This document shows positions 32,616 through 40,988 of a stretch of DNA of 52,950 nucleotides, piece after piece. The notes under the pieces were generated by a model. It was given only the letters and a program-made list of their open reading frames with translations, ran no database searches and was not told the DNA's origin. Where the stretch lies: positions 1-52,950 of the forward strand of contig JALNYO010000024.1 in NCBI GenBank assembly GCA_023229765.1, given 5' to 3'. Positions within the stretch are counted from its first letter, which is position 1. Each line of letters begins with the position of its first letter. The position numbers and the translations under genes were made by a program. The DNA is from Syntrophales bacterium (GTDB lineage: Bacteria; Desulfobacterota; Syntrophia; Syntrophales; UBA5619).

Positions 32616-33941
32616 TCAATAACGCTTCACCAATGCCGCACCACGAAAATAATGGCGGAGTATCTCCTCGGCAGTGAATCCCCGGGAGGCCATCGCCGCG
32701 GCGCCGATCTGGCAGAGGCCAACTCCGTGCCCCCAGCCTGCCCCGCGCAGAACAAAACCGGAGGGCGCCCCGGAAAAACCGCTTTTGCTCTCGACGACAA
32801 AGGCGCTGCTGTAGAGATGGCTGGGAGAAAGCCAGCGGCGGATTTCCAGCTCTTTGCCGACGACCACTTTGGCCTTTGTCCCTTCGATGCGCAGGGAACT
32901 GATTCTGCCGGAAGGCCCCCTTTGCAGCGGAACGAGGTTCTGCAGAACGCCAAAATCGATGCCCGATTTCCGGCGGATTATCTCTTCCAGCTCCTCCCTT
33001 TTGTATTCGACGCGCCAGCGGAAAAAATCGGCTGTTTTTCTGTCATAAGCGGGCAGGATTTTTTTCAGCAGCATTTCATCCTTCACATTGCACCAGGAAT
33101 CAGGCGTGGATAGAATCCAGTCTGCCGCCTCCGGCTCCGTGCGAAGCGGGGGAAATGGCCTTGCCGAATCGCAAACATGGGAGAGGTAGGGAACATCCTT
33201 GGGCGCCCAGCAGGTCCGATAGTCTTCCGTCATCCCGCCGCACGCCTTGTGATACCTGGCATCGCAGATCTGACCTTCATAAATCAGAAATACCCCCCGC
33301 GTCGCCCGTACCGCCGCTGCCGCGTTGCCACCTGCCCTGTTGCCTGTTCCCTGATAGCGCTGACAGTGATCATCCGCACAGACATCGAAAAAATCATGAT
33401 CCTCCCGTTCATACCAGCGGATCACCTCTTTTTCGCCATTGGCGCCGTAATTTTCGCAACCGCCAATTTTTTCTGCCTTTTCCTTGCGCTGGAGCATCGC
33501 GACAAGCCAGCTTCTCGACGCTATGGCGTGGGCATGGAGAAATTCCGGCGGGGCGTCATCGCTCATCTCCGACGAAACGACGCTTTGCAGATAGGTCTCG
33601 ACGGGAAGCTCGTTTATCGCCGTTATCTTTCCGTCGTCAGAGGCCAGAAAGGTCAGATCCCCGGGGAAGGTCTGTTTTTCCTGCTGCTCCCAATGGAAAC
33701 CGACGCCGATCGTTACCTCGTTTATCGTAAAGTTTGCATTTTTTTCTGCGAACAGTCTCAGCTCGGGCGCCTTGATGATTTCCCGGCCATGTTCATCGCA
33801 AAAAACGGCGGCGTTTCCCTGCGGACGAACGACAAACTCCCCGCTCAAGGCTATCCCGTTCGGGCGATAAAAACCGCTCAGCCTTCCTCTTATTTCCGGG
33901 TAGCGATCGCAGATCCCCACCTTTATTCTTGGCTCTTCCAT
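32616..33941 (-). CDS. SpoIID/LytB-domain protein
   Basis: A 441-residue protein. The middle part (INELPVETYLQSVVSSEMSDDAPPEFLHAHAIASRSWLVAML) is the SpoIID core with its catalytic Glu, the region used by SpoIID for lytic transglycosylase activity on denuded peptidoglycan. The C-terminal GAGWGHGVGLCQIGAAAMASRGFTAEEILRHYF is the family signature with its conserved HGVG(M/L)xQxGA. Several Cys and His (CADDHCQRYQG; CGGMTEDYRTCW) are added, as in SpoIID zinc sites. No signal peptide is visible at the predicted start, which is unusual for a cell-wall enzyme; an upstream start was not found in frame. SpoIID homologues also occur in non-spore-forming Gram-negatives. Its role here is open. Confidence 0.85.
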   Translation of the reverse strand: MEEPRIKVGICDRYPEIRGRLSGFYRPNGIALSGEFVVRPQGNAAVFCDEHGREIIKAPELRLFAEKNANFTINEVTIGVGFHWEQQEKQTFPGDLTFLASDDGKITAINELPVETYLQSVVSSEMSDDAPPEFLHAHAIASRSWLVAMLQRKEKAEKIGGCENYGANGEKEVIRWYEREDHDFFDVCADDHCQRYQGTGNRAGGNAAAAVRATRGVFLIYEGQICDARYHKACGGMTEDYRTCWAPKDVPYLSHVCDSARPFPPLRTEPEAADWILSTPDSWCNVKDEMLLKKILPAYDRKTADFFRWRVEYKREELEEIIRRKSGIDFGVLQNLVPLQRGPSGRISSLRIEGTKAKVVVGKELEIRRWLSPSHLYSSAFVVESKSGFSGAPSGFVLRGAGWGHGVGLCQIGAAAMASRGFTAEEILRHYFRGAALVKRY

Positions 33942-33954
33942 CCTTCTTTCCCAA

Positions 33955-35331
33955 TCAGTGCTTAAAGATCACAATGAAAGCCTTGAAAGCCATTTTAATG
34001 TCGTTAAAGCTCCGAAGCATCAGGAGCCTTTTGAGCAGATAAGAAGGCCGCCAGTAAAACATCCTGAAGACTTTCCTGTAATATTCGGCTATTTTCTCCC
34101 GGCTGATAGTGGGCAGCTCCATTACCATGTTGGAAAAATCATACTTGGACCAGTCCTCTGATTTCAAGTAGCCGTTTTCCTTTGCCCAAGTAAACATTCT
34201 GGTCCCGGGAAAAGGTGTTGTAATATTAAACAACGCAATGTCCGGGTCAAGTTCAAAGGCGAATTTCATTGTTTCTTTTATTGTTTGCTCTGTTTCGCCG
34301 GGGTTTCCCAGCATGAAGGTTGTCCGGCATTCAATGCCGGTTTTTTTTGTCATTTTAACGGCATTTAGGGCCTTTGCGCGGTCTATCTTTTTATTGATGT
34401 TTTTCAGTATCTCCGCGCTGCCCGATTCAATGCCATACATGATCTGATGGCACCCGGCTTTTTTCATGGCAATAAGGGTTGCCTCATCGATCGTGTCCAC
34501 CCGGGAAAAGCAGACCCAGGTGATGTCTATTTTGTTTTCAATTATTTTACTGCATAATTCCATTACTTTATTTCTGTAAACGGTGAAGGTGTCATCGTAA
34601 AAAAGTATTTCCTTGATTCCGTAATTGCTAACCAGCATCTGGATTTCCCTGATCAGGTAATCCACCGAATGCATCCTGACCTTTCCTCCGAGAAAAGAAC
34701 CGAAACAGTATGTGCATTTGCCGGGGCAACCGCGGCTGGCCAGCATGCTTATGGCCGGAAGCCTTTTATAGGCGCCGAGCGTCGGGACGTATTTTTCTAT
34801 CTTTAATTTTTTATATGCGGGAACGGGCAGAGTATCAAGGTCCTCGATCAGAACGGAATCAGGATTATGCACGCATAATCCTTTAGTTTTGTAGGAAAGC
34901 CCGGGGATGGTCTCAATATCCTGGCCCTTTAAAAACCTGTAAAAAGAATCCTCCCCCTCGCCTCTGAAAACATAATCGACGAATTCATGCGACAGGACCT
35001 CCGCCGGCAGGACCGTAGGATGCACCCCGCCAAAAATTATCTTCGCCTGGGGGAATTTTTTACGGCATTCCCGGCCAATATCGTAGGCGTTCATAATGGC
35101 GCTGGTCATGGAAGTGATGCCGATTATGTCAGGCAAACCTTTAATGCGAGCCACCTGTTCAGCGGCACTGCCGGGCTCAATATTCATGTCGAGGATTTCG
35201 GAGTTTATACCCTTTGATTCCAGGTACGATGCAATATAAGCCAGCCCCAGCGGGGGCATGGCGCCCTGGATGCTGGTCCAGATGTTGCCTTCTCTGGAGA
35301 AGAGATACGGATTTATCAGCAGAATTTCCAT
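33955..35331 (-). CDS. B12-binding-domain radical SAM protein
   Basis: A 458-residue protein. The N-terminus (ILLINPYLFSREGNIWTSIQGAMPPLGLAYIASYLESKGINSEILDMN) is the start of a B12-binding domain; IIFGGVHPTVLPAEVL follows, again without the His of DxHxxG. The radical SAM motif is SRGCPGKCTYCFG (three Cys in the CxxxCxxC spacing). The last 60 residues (RKVFRMFYWRPSYLLKRLL) are basic and helical, as in many B4084-type class B proteins. It differs from the radical SAM enzyme in the ketosynthase operon. Context gives no pathway: it is between a SpoIID-domain and a C_GCAxxG_C_C gene on the same strand. Function unknown; methylation or lipid/hopanoid-type modification are possibilities. Confidence 0.87.
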   Translation of the reverse strand: MEILLINPYLFSREGNIWTSIQGAMPPLGLAYIASYLESKGINSEILDMNIEPGSAAEQVARIKGLPDIIGITSMTSAIMNAYDIGRECRKKFPQAKIIFGGVHPTVLPAEVLSHEFVDYVFRGEGEDSFYRFLKGQDIETIPGLSYKTKGLCVHNPDSVLIEDLDTLPVPAYKKLKIEKYVPTLGAYKRLPAISMLASRGCPGKCTYCFGSFLGGKVRMHSVDYLIREIQMLVSNYGIKEILFYDDTFTVYRNKVMELCSKIIENKIDITWVCFSRVDTIDEATLIAMKKAGCHQIMYGIESGSAEILKNINKKIDRAKALNAVKMTKKTGIECRTTFMLGNPGETEQTIKETMKFAFELDPDIALFNITTPFPGTRMFTWAKENGYLKSEDWSKYDFSNMVMELPTISREKIAEYYRKVFRMFYWRPSYLLKRLLMLRSFNDIKMAFKAFIVIFKH

Positions 35332-35362
35332 CGTCGGCCTTTTTCCCTTAATGCAAAGAATT

Positions 35363-35851
35363 TCATTTGACGATCCTCAACTCCTGTTTATCCGCACGTT
35401 CCAGAAGTTCAAAAACCAGCATGGCCATATCGCCCACGATCCGTCCACATTCATGCACCCGTTCGCCCTTATAAAAAGCCCTGACCTGTTCCCGGTCCTT
35501 CCAGTCCACCCCGGCGATTTCCCGGCAAAGGATGCTCCCACAGTCTTTGGCGATTTCCCGCCGGAACCGCTCCAGAATCTCCTGGGCGTAGGACCACATC
35601 TTCGGGTCCTCCCGCTCATCCTCCGAAGCGCGGCTGAACCTCAGCCCGATCACCGCCACCGCTCCGGCAACGGCGCCGCAAACCTCTCCGTTTCCACCGA
35701 GCCCCCCGCCGAAGGCCCCCATAGCCCTGATCACCTCGTCGTCTTTCCTATTGAGCTTCTGCTGCCCGACCGCCAGCACGGCCTGACTGCAATGAAAACG
35801 CTTCACCATCATCAGCTCGACGGCTTTATCCCTCATCTCTTCGTTGGTCAC
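35363..35851 (-). CDS. C_GCAxxG_C_C family redox protein
   Basis: A 162-residue protein with the ordered Cys pattern of the family: FHCSQAVL near residue 22, then GAFGGGLGGNGEVCGAVAGAVAVIGL, and CGSILC and HECGRIVGD toward the C-terminus. The name-giving C-GCAxxG-C-C signature is matched with GxVCGAVAGA. The members I know of are small redox proteins of anaerobes, often linked with thiol or electron transfer reactions, with no fixed function. The start is a GTG at 35851 with GGGGG in front; ATG at 35836 is the alternative. It shares the strand with the radical SAM gene, whose start is 31 bases downstream. Confidence 0.87.
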   Translation of the reverse strand: MTNEEMRDKAVELMMVKRFHCSQAVLAVGQQKLNRKDDEVIRAMGAFGGGLGGNGEVCGAVAGAVAVIGLRFSRASEDEREDPKMWSYAQEILERFRREIAKDCGSILCREIAGVDWKDREQVRAFYKGERVHECGRIVGDMAMLVFELLERADKQELRIVK

Positions 35852-36258
35852 CTGTTACCCCCAATTCATTATTTTTCGAAATGCTAACCGCCAATAAGCC
35901 GGTCGCAAAGCCTTTACTCCCCTCGAACGGTCATTATTTGTGAGCCTTAATCGTAAAACACATGGATTACAAGCTATCATTGCTCATCCGGCTGTGGCTG
36001 TCAATGCGTAATTGGCGATTATCATATATTTTCAAGGAAGGTCTTTGTGGACAGGCCCTTTGCTTTGGATTTTTGTAAAATTTGTGCTATAAACCACGGC
36101 TGCCCGGTTAATGATGGCTGGCGTCCATCAAATGCTTTGTTTTTTGTATGAAAATCCCCCCATCCCCCCTTTGGCAAAGGGGGGTAAGGGGGGATTTTCA
36201 TGCTTCGTTGTGCCCCACGGGCATGGGGGTTTATAATAAATGAAAGGGGGAAGAGAGG
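35852..36258. other. 407-base intergenic region between divergent genes
   Basis: The stretch separates a minus-strand GTG start (35851) from a plus-strand ATG start (36259). No gene could be supported inside it. It holds a long G/C-run hairpin (36148-36201, listed separately), A/T-rich segments at 36000-36090 that could carry promoters for either side, and a ribosome site (GAAAGGGGGAAGAGAGG) just before 36259. No clear -35/-10 pair was assigned. Confidence 0.6.
36148..36201. repeat. Long G/C-run hairpin repeat element
   Basis: The left arm (36148-36173) is ATGAAAAT, six C, AT, six C, TTT. It pairs with the right arm (36177-36201), AAA, six G, TAA, six G, ATTTTCAT, across a three-base loop; the only defect is the AT/TAA bulge. 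Elements like this, C-runs and G-runs flanked by AAAAT/ATTTT, are dispersed in many Desulfobacterota genomes, probably as mobile or regulatory palindromes. Only one copy is in the window. Confidence 0.75.
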
Positions 36259-36507
36259 ATGGGCAACTGTTGTGCCCCGGGAGCGCCTAAAATAATCACT
36301 CTCATCGTGGGCAGCGAACTGGTGGGTTTGATCGGAGTTGAACAGGCCTTTCTGGATGTAAAGAACCTCGATCTGGATGATGAAGAAGTTGCTGAAAAAC
36401 TGTTGGAAATGGCGAAGAAAAGAAACTATATCGTCGAAGGCGTTGAAAGGGAATACAGGATAGCGCTGCTTGCGGCCTATAAAAACTATACAGCTAAATT
36501 AAGATAA
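36259..36507 (+). CDS. Small protein with N-terminal Cys-Cys motif, function unknown
   Basis: An 82-residue protein starting MGNCCAPGAPK, followed by a strand ITLIVGSELVGLIGVE, a helix AFLDVKNLDLDDEEVAEKLLEMAKKRN and a second helix VEREYRIALLAAYKNYTA. The vicinal Cys pair with Pro right behind it could bind a metal or arsenical or form a redox centre; that is speculation from the motif. I recall similarly built short proteins (CC near start, acidic middle, YxxALxxxY end) in anaerobes, but cannot name a family. A good ribosome site (GAGAGG) precedes the start. It lies 58 bases after a long hairpin repeat and is convergent with the adenine deaminase gene. Confidence 0.7.
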   Translation: MGNCCAPGAPKIITLIVGSELVGLIGVEQAFLDVKNLDLDDEEVAEKLLEMAKKRNYIVEGVEREYRIALLAAYKNYTAKLR

Positions 36508-36705
36508 TCCCGTCCTTCCAGATGTCATCACTGCCCACCGCTCAGGTTGAGTTCCTTTATCAAAACGTTGTTGTGTCCTCGTTGCAGGCCAGTCAGCTCC
36601 ATTTGCTGCAATCTTCGCTGGGGATAGAAGCGCAACGCCTTGTTCCGCAAGGACAGCAACATGCCAGGGCGTCTCGCTGATCTGAAAAAGCGCACCATCC
36701 AGGAA

Positions 36706-38496
36706 TTATAACCCCACCGTTTTCCCGTCCCGGAGATTTACCAGCCCCTCTTCGCAGATGCGGAGGTAGGGAATTGAAGCCGTGGTTAAGGTGCCCAGCG
36801 TTAAGAACGGTTTGGCAAGACGAACGCCAAGGCTTGAGACGGCGTCGTTTATCTCATCGAGTTTTTTGGCAAGGATCTCCATCGGTTGATCGGAAACCAG
36901 GCCCCAGAGGGGAAGGGCAAATTCGGCGATGACTTTCCCGTCTTTACAAACCGCCATTCCTCCCTGCAGCGCGCGTATCCTGTTTACGGCAAGCGCCATA
37001 TCGGCATCGCTGACGCCGACGACAACGATGTCCGATGTATCCCACGCCGTTGATGTCGCGAAGGCGCCGGCCCGCATCTTAAGGCCACGAATAAGACCGA
37101 CAAAGCGGCGCTTAACATTCGCAACGTTACTGCCGGGGTTACAGGCTCGGTCAATGGCGGCAACCTTTATAATATCGCGCCCCGGATCGGCCTGGATCAG
37201 GCCGTCGCTAACGAGCATATCCATCTTTAGTTCCTTCGTTACCAGCTCCGTTATCAGATCCATCACCCGGACATTCACACTGGCGGCAGCCGCATCTGCC
37301 CGGATGGAAAAATCATCCGGCTGGAACTCGGCGGGCAGATGAACGCTGTGGCGACTCGCCTCCGCGTAAACGTGTTCATGGGGAGCTACAAGAACCTCGC
37401 CTTGCCTCGCCACTATCTTGCCATTGGCAATTACATACTCGGGCCTGATGGTTTGCAAATCCGGGATAATCGCCATGTCGGCGTACTTGCCGGGCGCTAT
37501 TCCTCCCATAATTCCATCGAGAGAAAAATGTTCGGCTGCATTCAGCGTCGCCATCCGCAGGGCATCCATCGGCTTAAACCCGACATCAATCGCCTTCTGA
37601 ACTACATATTCCATATAGCCCTTCTCCAGCAGATCGTTGGGCTCAACGCTGTCGGTCACAAGAATCAGCCTGCGCAGATCAACATTCATCTCCTTTATCC
37701 GCGCGACGGCTTCCAGCTCGCGCCGGATGCTTCCCTCCCTGATCATCACGTAAATCCCCAATCTCAGCCTTTCTTGCACCTCTTCGGCCGTTATCGGCTC
37801 GTGACAGGAAGAAATCCCGGCCGCCGCGTAGGCCATCAGTTTCCGACCGCCGGCCCCGGCGGAATGACCTTCCAGCGTCTTCCCCCGCCGCAGGGTCTCT
37901 GCAAAAATAGGAAGGAACTGATCGGGGTTCTGCAGCAGCAACTGCCAGTAAGTCTCTCCCAAACCAAGAATATCGTCCCTGAGCAGCAGTTTCTGAATGG
38001 CCTCAACTGATATTCCGTTGGAGACGCTGCTGATGGAACCCATCGCCGGCATTGTCCCATAGACCTTCACAGGCTGGTCGCGAAACGATTCCAGAAAATC
38101 CACCACGGCATCGCAACCGCCGATGGGAAAAACTTCCATCGTTTCGGTGATGATCGTGGTTGTCCCCCCCTTTATTGCATAGCGTAAAAACTCCGCACTG
38201 TCATAAATCTGCACCAAATGGGTGTGACTCTCGATGAAACCGGGGATGACGGTCATACCCGCCGCGTCAATAACAACGGTTTTCGCGCCGATGTTTTCCC
38301 GAGGCTCCCGCCCGACATAAGCAATCCATTTGCCTTTCACTGCCACGGAATAATCATCAAGAATTTCACCTGTATAGACATTTGCCACCTTGGCGTTGAC
38401 AACCACGAGATCGGCTGTCTGACGTCCCAGCGCCGTCTGCATCACTTCCCTGGCCTCGCTGTTTTGCATTACAGCCACTTCCCCCGATGCGATCAC
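36706..38496 (-). CDS. ade: Adenine deaminase
   Basis: A 596-residue amidohydrolase-fold enzyme of the bacterial adenine deaminase (Ade/YicP) type. Residues near VIPGFIESHTHL give the first metal His pair; TTTIITETME follows. LEGHSAGAGGRKLMAYAAAGISSCHEPITAEEV carries further ligands, and VTDSVEPNDLLEKGYME the conserved Asp. The C-terminal half has the second-domain signature (AVNRIRALQGGMAVCKDGKVIAEFALPLWGL). It converts adenine to hypoxanthine in purine salvage. The GTG at 38496 is taken as start because AGGGAGGT lies six bases upstream; ATG 38469 is a possible alternative with a weaker, more distant site. It is divergent from the mutase operon and convergent with the Cys-Cys protein gene, so a single-gene unit. 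Confidence 0.93.
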   Translation of the reverse strand: MIASGEVAVMQNSEAREVMQTALGRQTADLVVVNAKVANVYTGEILDDYSVAVKGKWIAYVGREPRENIGAKTVVIDAAGMTVIPGFIESHTHLVQIYDSAEFLRYAIKGGTTTIITETMEVFPIGGCDAVVDFLESFRDQPVKVYGTMPAMGSISSVSNGISVEAIQKLLLRDDILGLGETYWQLLLQNPDQFLPIFAETLRRGKTLEGHSAGAGGRKLMAYAAAGISSCHEPITAEEVQERLRLGIYVMIREGSIRRELEAVARIKEMNVDLRRLILVTDSVEPNDLLEKGYMEYVVQKAIDVGFKPMDALRMATLNAAEHFSLDGIMGGIAPGKYADMAIIPDLQTIRPEYVIANGKIVARQGEVLVAPHEHVYAEASRHSVHLPAEFQPDDFSIRADAAAASVNVRVMDLITELVTKELKMDMLVSDGLIQADPGRDIIKVAAIDRACNPGSNVANVKRRFVGLIRGLKMRAGAFATSTAWDTSDIVVVGVSDADMALAVNRIRALQGGMAVCKDGKVIAEFALPLWGLVSDQPMEILAKKLDEINDAVSSLGVRLAKPFLTLGTLTTASIPYLRICEEGLVNLRDGKTVGL

Positions 38497-38797
38497 GAAA
38501 ATACCTCCCTGCACTATTTTTGTATTTTTTCCTCAAGCCTGTTCCCTTTAATCGCTGTCGCCTTTAATTTCAAGAAAAATAGACATCCTGACCTTAAAAA
38601 CCGTCTTGCGGCAGACGGCACATAATCTCTTGACAGAAAAAAGCTTTTGGGGATAGAAAGCACAGGTTCAATTTTTAAAATGTTCCATAATTATTGCGCG
38701 AAACATAACCAAAGCAGGCCGATAGTTATGAAAATCCGGCTTCGCGTGCGACGCGCATAATCTTCATAATATATCCGGAAACCGGGAGGCGTTGGGA

Positions 38798-40486
38798 ATG
38801 GGTTCATATTTTTCAGACGATACGGTCAATAAGTCGCAGGAATTGACCAAAAAATGGGAAGACGAAGTAGCGCACAGCGTCGTGCAGAGCCCCGATCAGA
38901 AATCGCGCTGGTCAACCGTCTCCGATCTGGAAATCAAGCGGCTCTATACGCCGGAAGACATCAAGGATACCGACTTCGCCCGCGACATCGGCGCGCCGGG
39001 GGAGTTTCCGTACCTGCGCGGCAACCAGCCGACCGGCTATCGGGGACGTTACTGGACATTCCGGATGTTCTCCGGAATGGGCAGCGCCGCCGACACCAAC
39101 GCCCGCTGGCACATGCTGCTCCGCGAAGGTCAGACAGGGCTCAGCACGGCCTTTGACTTCCCGACGCTGATGGGCTACGATACCGATTCCCCTAACGCCC
39201 GCGGCGAGTGCGGCCGGTGCGGTGTGGCAATAGACACCCTCGACGACTTTCTGACCCTGGTGGACAAAATTCCGTTAGACAAGGTGACCACCTCGATGAC
39301 CATCAACCCCCCCGCCTCGGTGCTTTGGGCGATGTACTGCGCCGCCGCAGACAAAAAAGGGGTGCCGCTCTCCAAAATCGGGGGAACGATTCAGAACGAC
39401 ATGCTCAAGGAATTTATCGCCCAGAAGACCTTCATGTGCCCTCCGGAACCCTCGGTCCGGATCATCAGCGACACAGTGGAATTCGGCACGAAATACGTCC
39501 CGAAGTGGAACACGATCAGCATCAGCGGCTACCACATCCGGGAAGCGGGCTCCACCGCCGTTCAGGAGCTGGCTTTTACGCTCCGCGACGGCATCGAGTA
39601 CGTCGAAGACGCCATTCGCCGCAAGGGTATGGATGTTGATTCATTTGCCCCCCGCCTCTCCTTTTTCTTCAACTCGCACATCGATTTTTTCGAGGAGATC
39701 TGCAAGATGCGGGCAGCGAGAAGAATCTGGGCCCATGTAATGAAGGAACGGTTCCACGCCAAAAACCCGCGCTCCTGGTGGCTGCGCTTCCACACGCAGA
39801 CGGCGGGATGTTCGCTCACCGCCCAACAGCCGTACAACAACGTCGTCCGCACGGCGATCGAGGCCCTGGCCGGGGTGCTGGGCGGAACGCAGTCGCTGCA
39901 CACCAATTCCCTCGACGAGGTGCTGGCCCTCCCGTCCGAACACTCCGTTCAAATCGCGCTGCGCACCCAGCAGATTATCGCCGAGGAAACCGGCGTCGCC
40001 AACACAATCGACCCGCTCGCCGGCTCCTACTTCATCGAGTCGCTGACGAACAAGATGGAGGAAGAGGCTTGGCAATACATAACCAAGATTGACGAGATGG
40101 GCGGCATGATCGCGGCCATTGACAAGGGATTCCCGCAGTTGGAGATCGCCGACGCCGCCTATCGTTTCCAGCAGCAGATAGACCATAACGAAAAGATCAT
40201 GGTCGGCGTCAACAAGTATGTTACCTCCGAAGAACAGCCCATCCCGACCCTCCAGATCGACGAAAAGGTTGAGCAAGAACAGCTTAAGCGTCTGGCCGAC
40301 GTCAAGCGGAGACGCGACTCGCGGGCCGTCAGCGCCGATCTGAAAGATCTGAAAAATGCCTGCATAACCGGGAAAAACGTCATGCCCTACTGCATTAAGG
40401 CCGTCAAGGATATGGCTACGCTTCAGGAGATATGCGATGTTTACCGCGAGGCATTCGGCGAATACCGCGACCCCGGCCTATTTTGA
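38798..40486 (+). CDS. B12-dependent acyl-CoA mutase, large (substrate) subunit; ICM-like substitution
   Basis: A 562-residue catalytic subunit without the B12 domain, which is encoded by the next gene. The TIM-barrel landmarks of the methylmalonyl-CoA mutase superfamily are clear: PTGYRGRYWTFRMFSG (Tyr81, where MCM has TMY-Tyr89), GQTGLSTAFD, TIQNDMLKEF and NTISISGYHIREAG (His246, as MCM His244). At the place of MCM Arg207, which binds the substrate carboxylate (MVRNTY in MCM), this protein reads IAQKTF, so Gln209. Isobutyryl-CoA mutases have Gln there. Tyr is kept where ICM usually has Phe, so the specificity is mixed: ICM-like or a hydroxyacyl/ethylmalonyl-type variant. The ATG at 38798 follows GGGAGGC. 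It leads a coherent B12 operon. Confidence 0.9.
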   Translation: MGSYFSDDTVNKSQELTKKWEDEVAHSVVQSPDQKSRWSTVSDLEIKRLYTPEDIKDTDFARDIGAPGEFPYLRGNQPTGYRGRYWTFRMFSGMGSAADTNARWHMLLREGQTGLSTAFDFPTLMGYDTDSPNARGECGRCGVAIDTLDDFLTLVDKIPLDKVTTSMTINPPASVLWAMYCAAADKKGVPLSKIGGTIQNDMLKEFIAQKTFMCPPEPSVRIISDTVEFGTKYVPKWNTISISGYHIREAGSTAVQELAFTLRDGIEYVEDAIRRKGMDVDSFAPRLSFFFNSHIDFFEEICKMRAARRIWAHVMKERFHAKNPRSWWLRFHTQTAGCSLTAQQPYNNVVRTAIEALAGVLGGTQSLHTNSLDEVLALPSEHSVQIALRTQQIIAEETGVANTIDPLAGSYFIESLTNKMEEEAWQYITKIDEMGGMIAAIDKGFPQLEIADAAYRFQQQIDHNEKIMVGVNKYVTSEEQPIPTLQIDEKVEQEQLKRLADVKRRRDSRAVSADLKDLKNACITGKNVMPYCIKAVKDMATLQEICDVYREAFGEYRDPGLF

Positions 40487-40513
40487 GTATCACCCCATTT
40501 TTGAGGAGACAAT

Positions 40514-40918
40514 ATGGCAGAAAGAAGAATACGCATTATGGTTGCCAAACCCGGCCTCGACGGCCATGACCGGGGGGCGAGGATTCTCGCCCGCGCCTTT
40601 CGGGATGCCGGCTACGAGGTAATCTATACGGGCTGCCACCAGACCCCGGAACAGATCGCGGCGGCGGCGGTTCAGGAGGATGTTGACCTCGTCGGCTTGA
40701 GCTGTCTGTCCGGCGCCCACGGCTACCTCTTCCCCCGCGTAGTTGAGCTGCTGAAGGAAAAGGGGGCGGAGGACATCACCGTGATCGGCGGCGGCATCAT
40801 CCCCGATCAGGATTTTCAGAAGCTCTATGACGCCGGCATCAAGGCGATCTTCACCCCGGGCGCCACCCTTGATTCGATTCTTGACTGGATAAAAAATAAC
40901 CTTAAACCGAGGGAATAG
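40514..40918 (+). CDS. B12-binding small subunit of the acyl-CoA mutase
   Basis: A 134-residue stand-alone cobalamin-binding domain. The signature DGHDRG (Asp16, His18, Gly21; the DxHxxG motif) gives the lower cobalt ligand, and the later VGLSCLSGAHGYLFP and VIGGGIIPDQD loops match the nucleotide-tail binding loops (SxL and GG motifs). It associates with the large subunit to give the radical rearrangement enzyme. Length and arrangement equal those of IcmB or the archaeal-type small MCM subunit. It begins 27 bases after the large-subunit stop, with GAGGAG upstream, so both are co-transcribed. A single-chain mutase with fused B12 domain is absent. Confidence 0.93.
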   Translation: MAERRIRIMVAKPGLDGHDRGARILARAFRDAGYEVIYTGCHQTPEQIAAAAVQEDVDLVGLSCLSGAHGYLFPRVVELLKEKGAEDITVIGGGIIPDQDFQKLYDAGIKAIFTPGATLDSILDWIKNNLKPRE

Positions 40919-40988
40919 CAGTATCTTTTCCCCAAGCGGCCCTCTGCGCGGCAAACAGCCGCAAGGCTAATCCCGGAGCAGAACAGCA

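Noticed and set aside
32508..33113. 201-residue plus-strand open frame
   Set aside because: Overlaps the SpoIID-domain gene in antisense; no ribosome site and no recognisable motif.
36522..36698. Short open frames on both strands between the Cys-Cys protein and adenine deaminase genes (plus 36522-36680, minus 36528-36698)
   Set aside because: Both strands are open over the same 150 bases. Neither has a convincing ribosome site or known pattern. A remnant or chance frame cannot be excluded, but I could not support a gene.
38515..38797. Possible cobalamin riboswitch in front of the mutase operon
   Set aside because: I looked for the B12-box sequence and the long leader structure; neither is evident in this 283-base gap. 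It shows only A/T-rich promoter-like sequence and a short CGCG palindrome.
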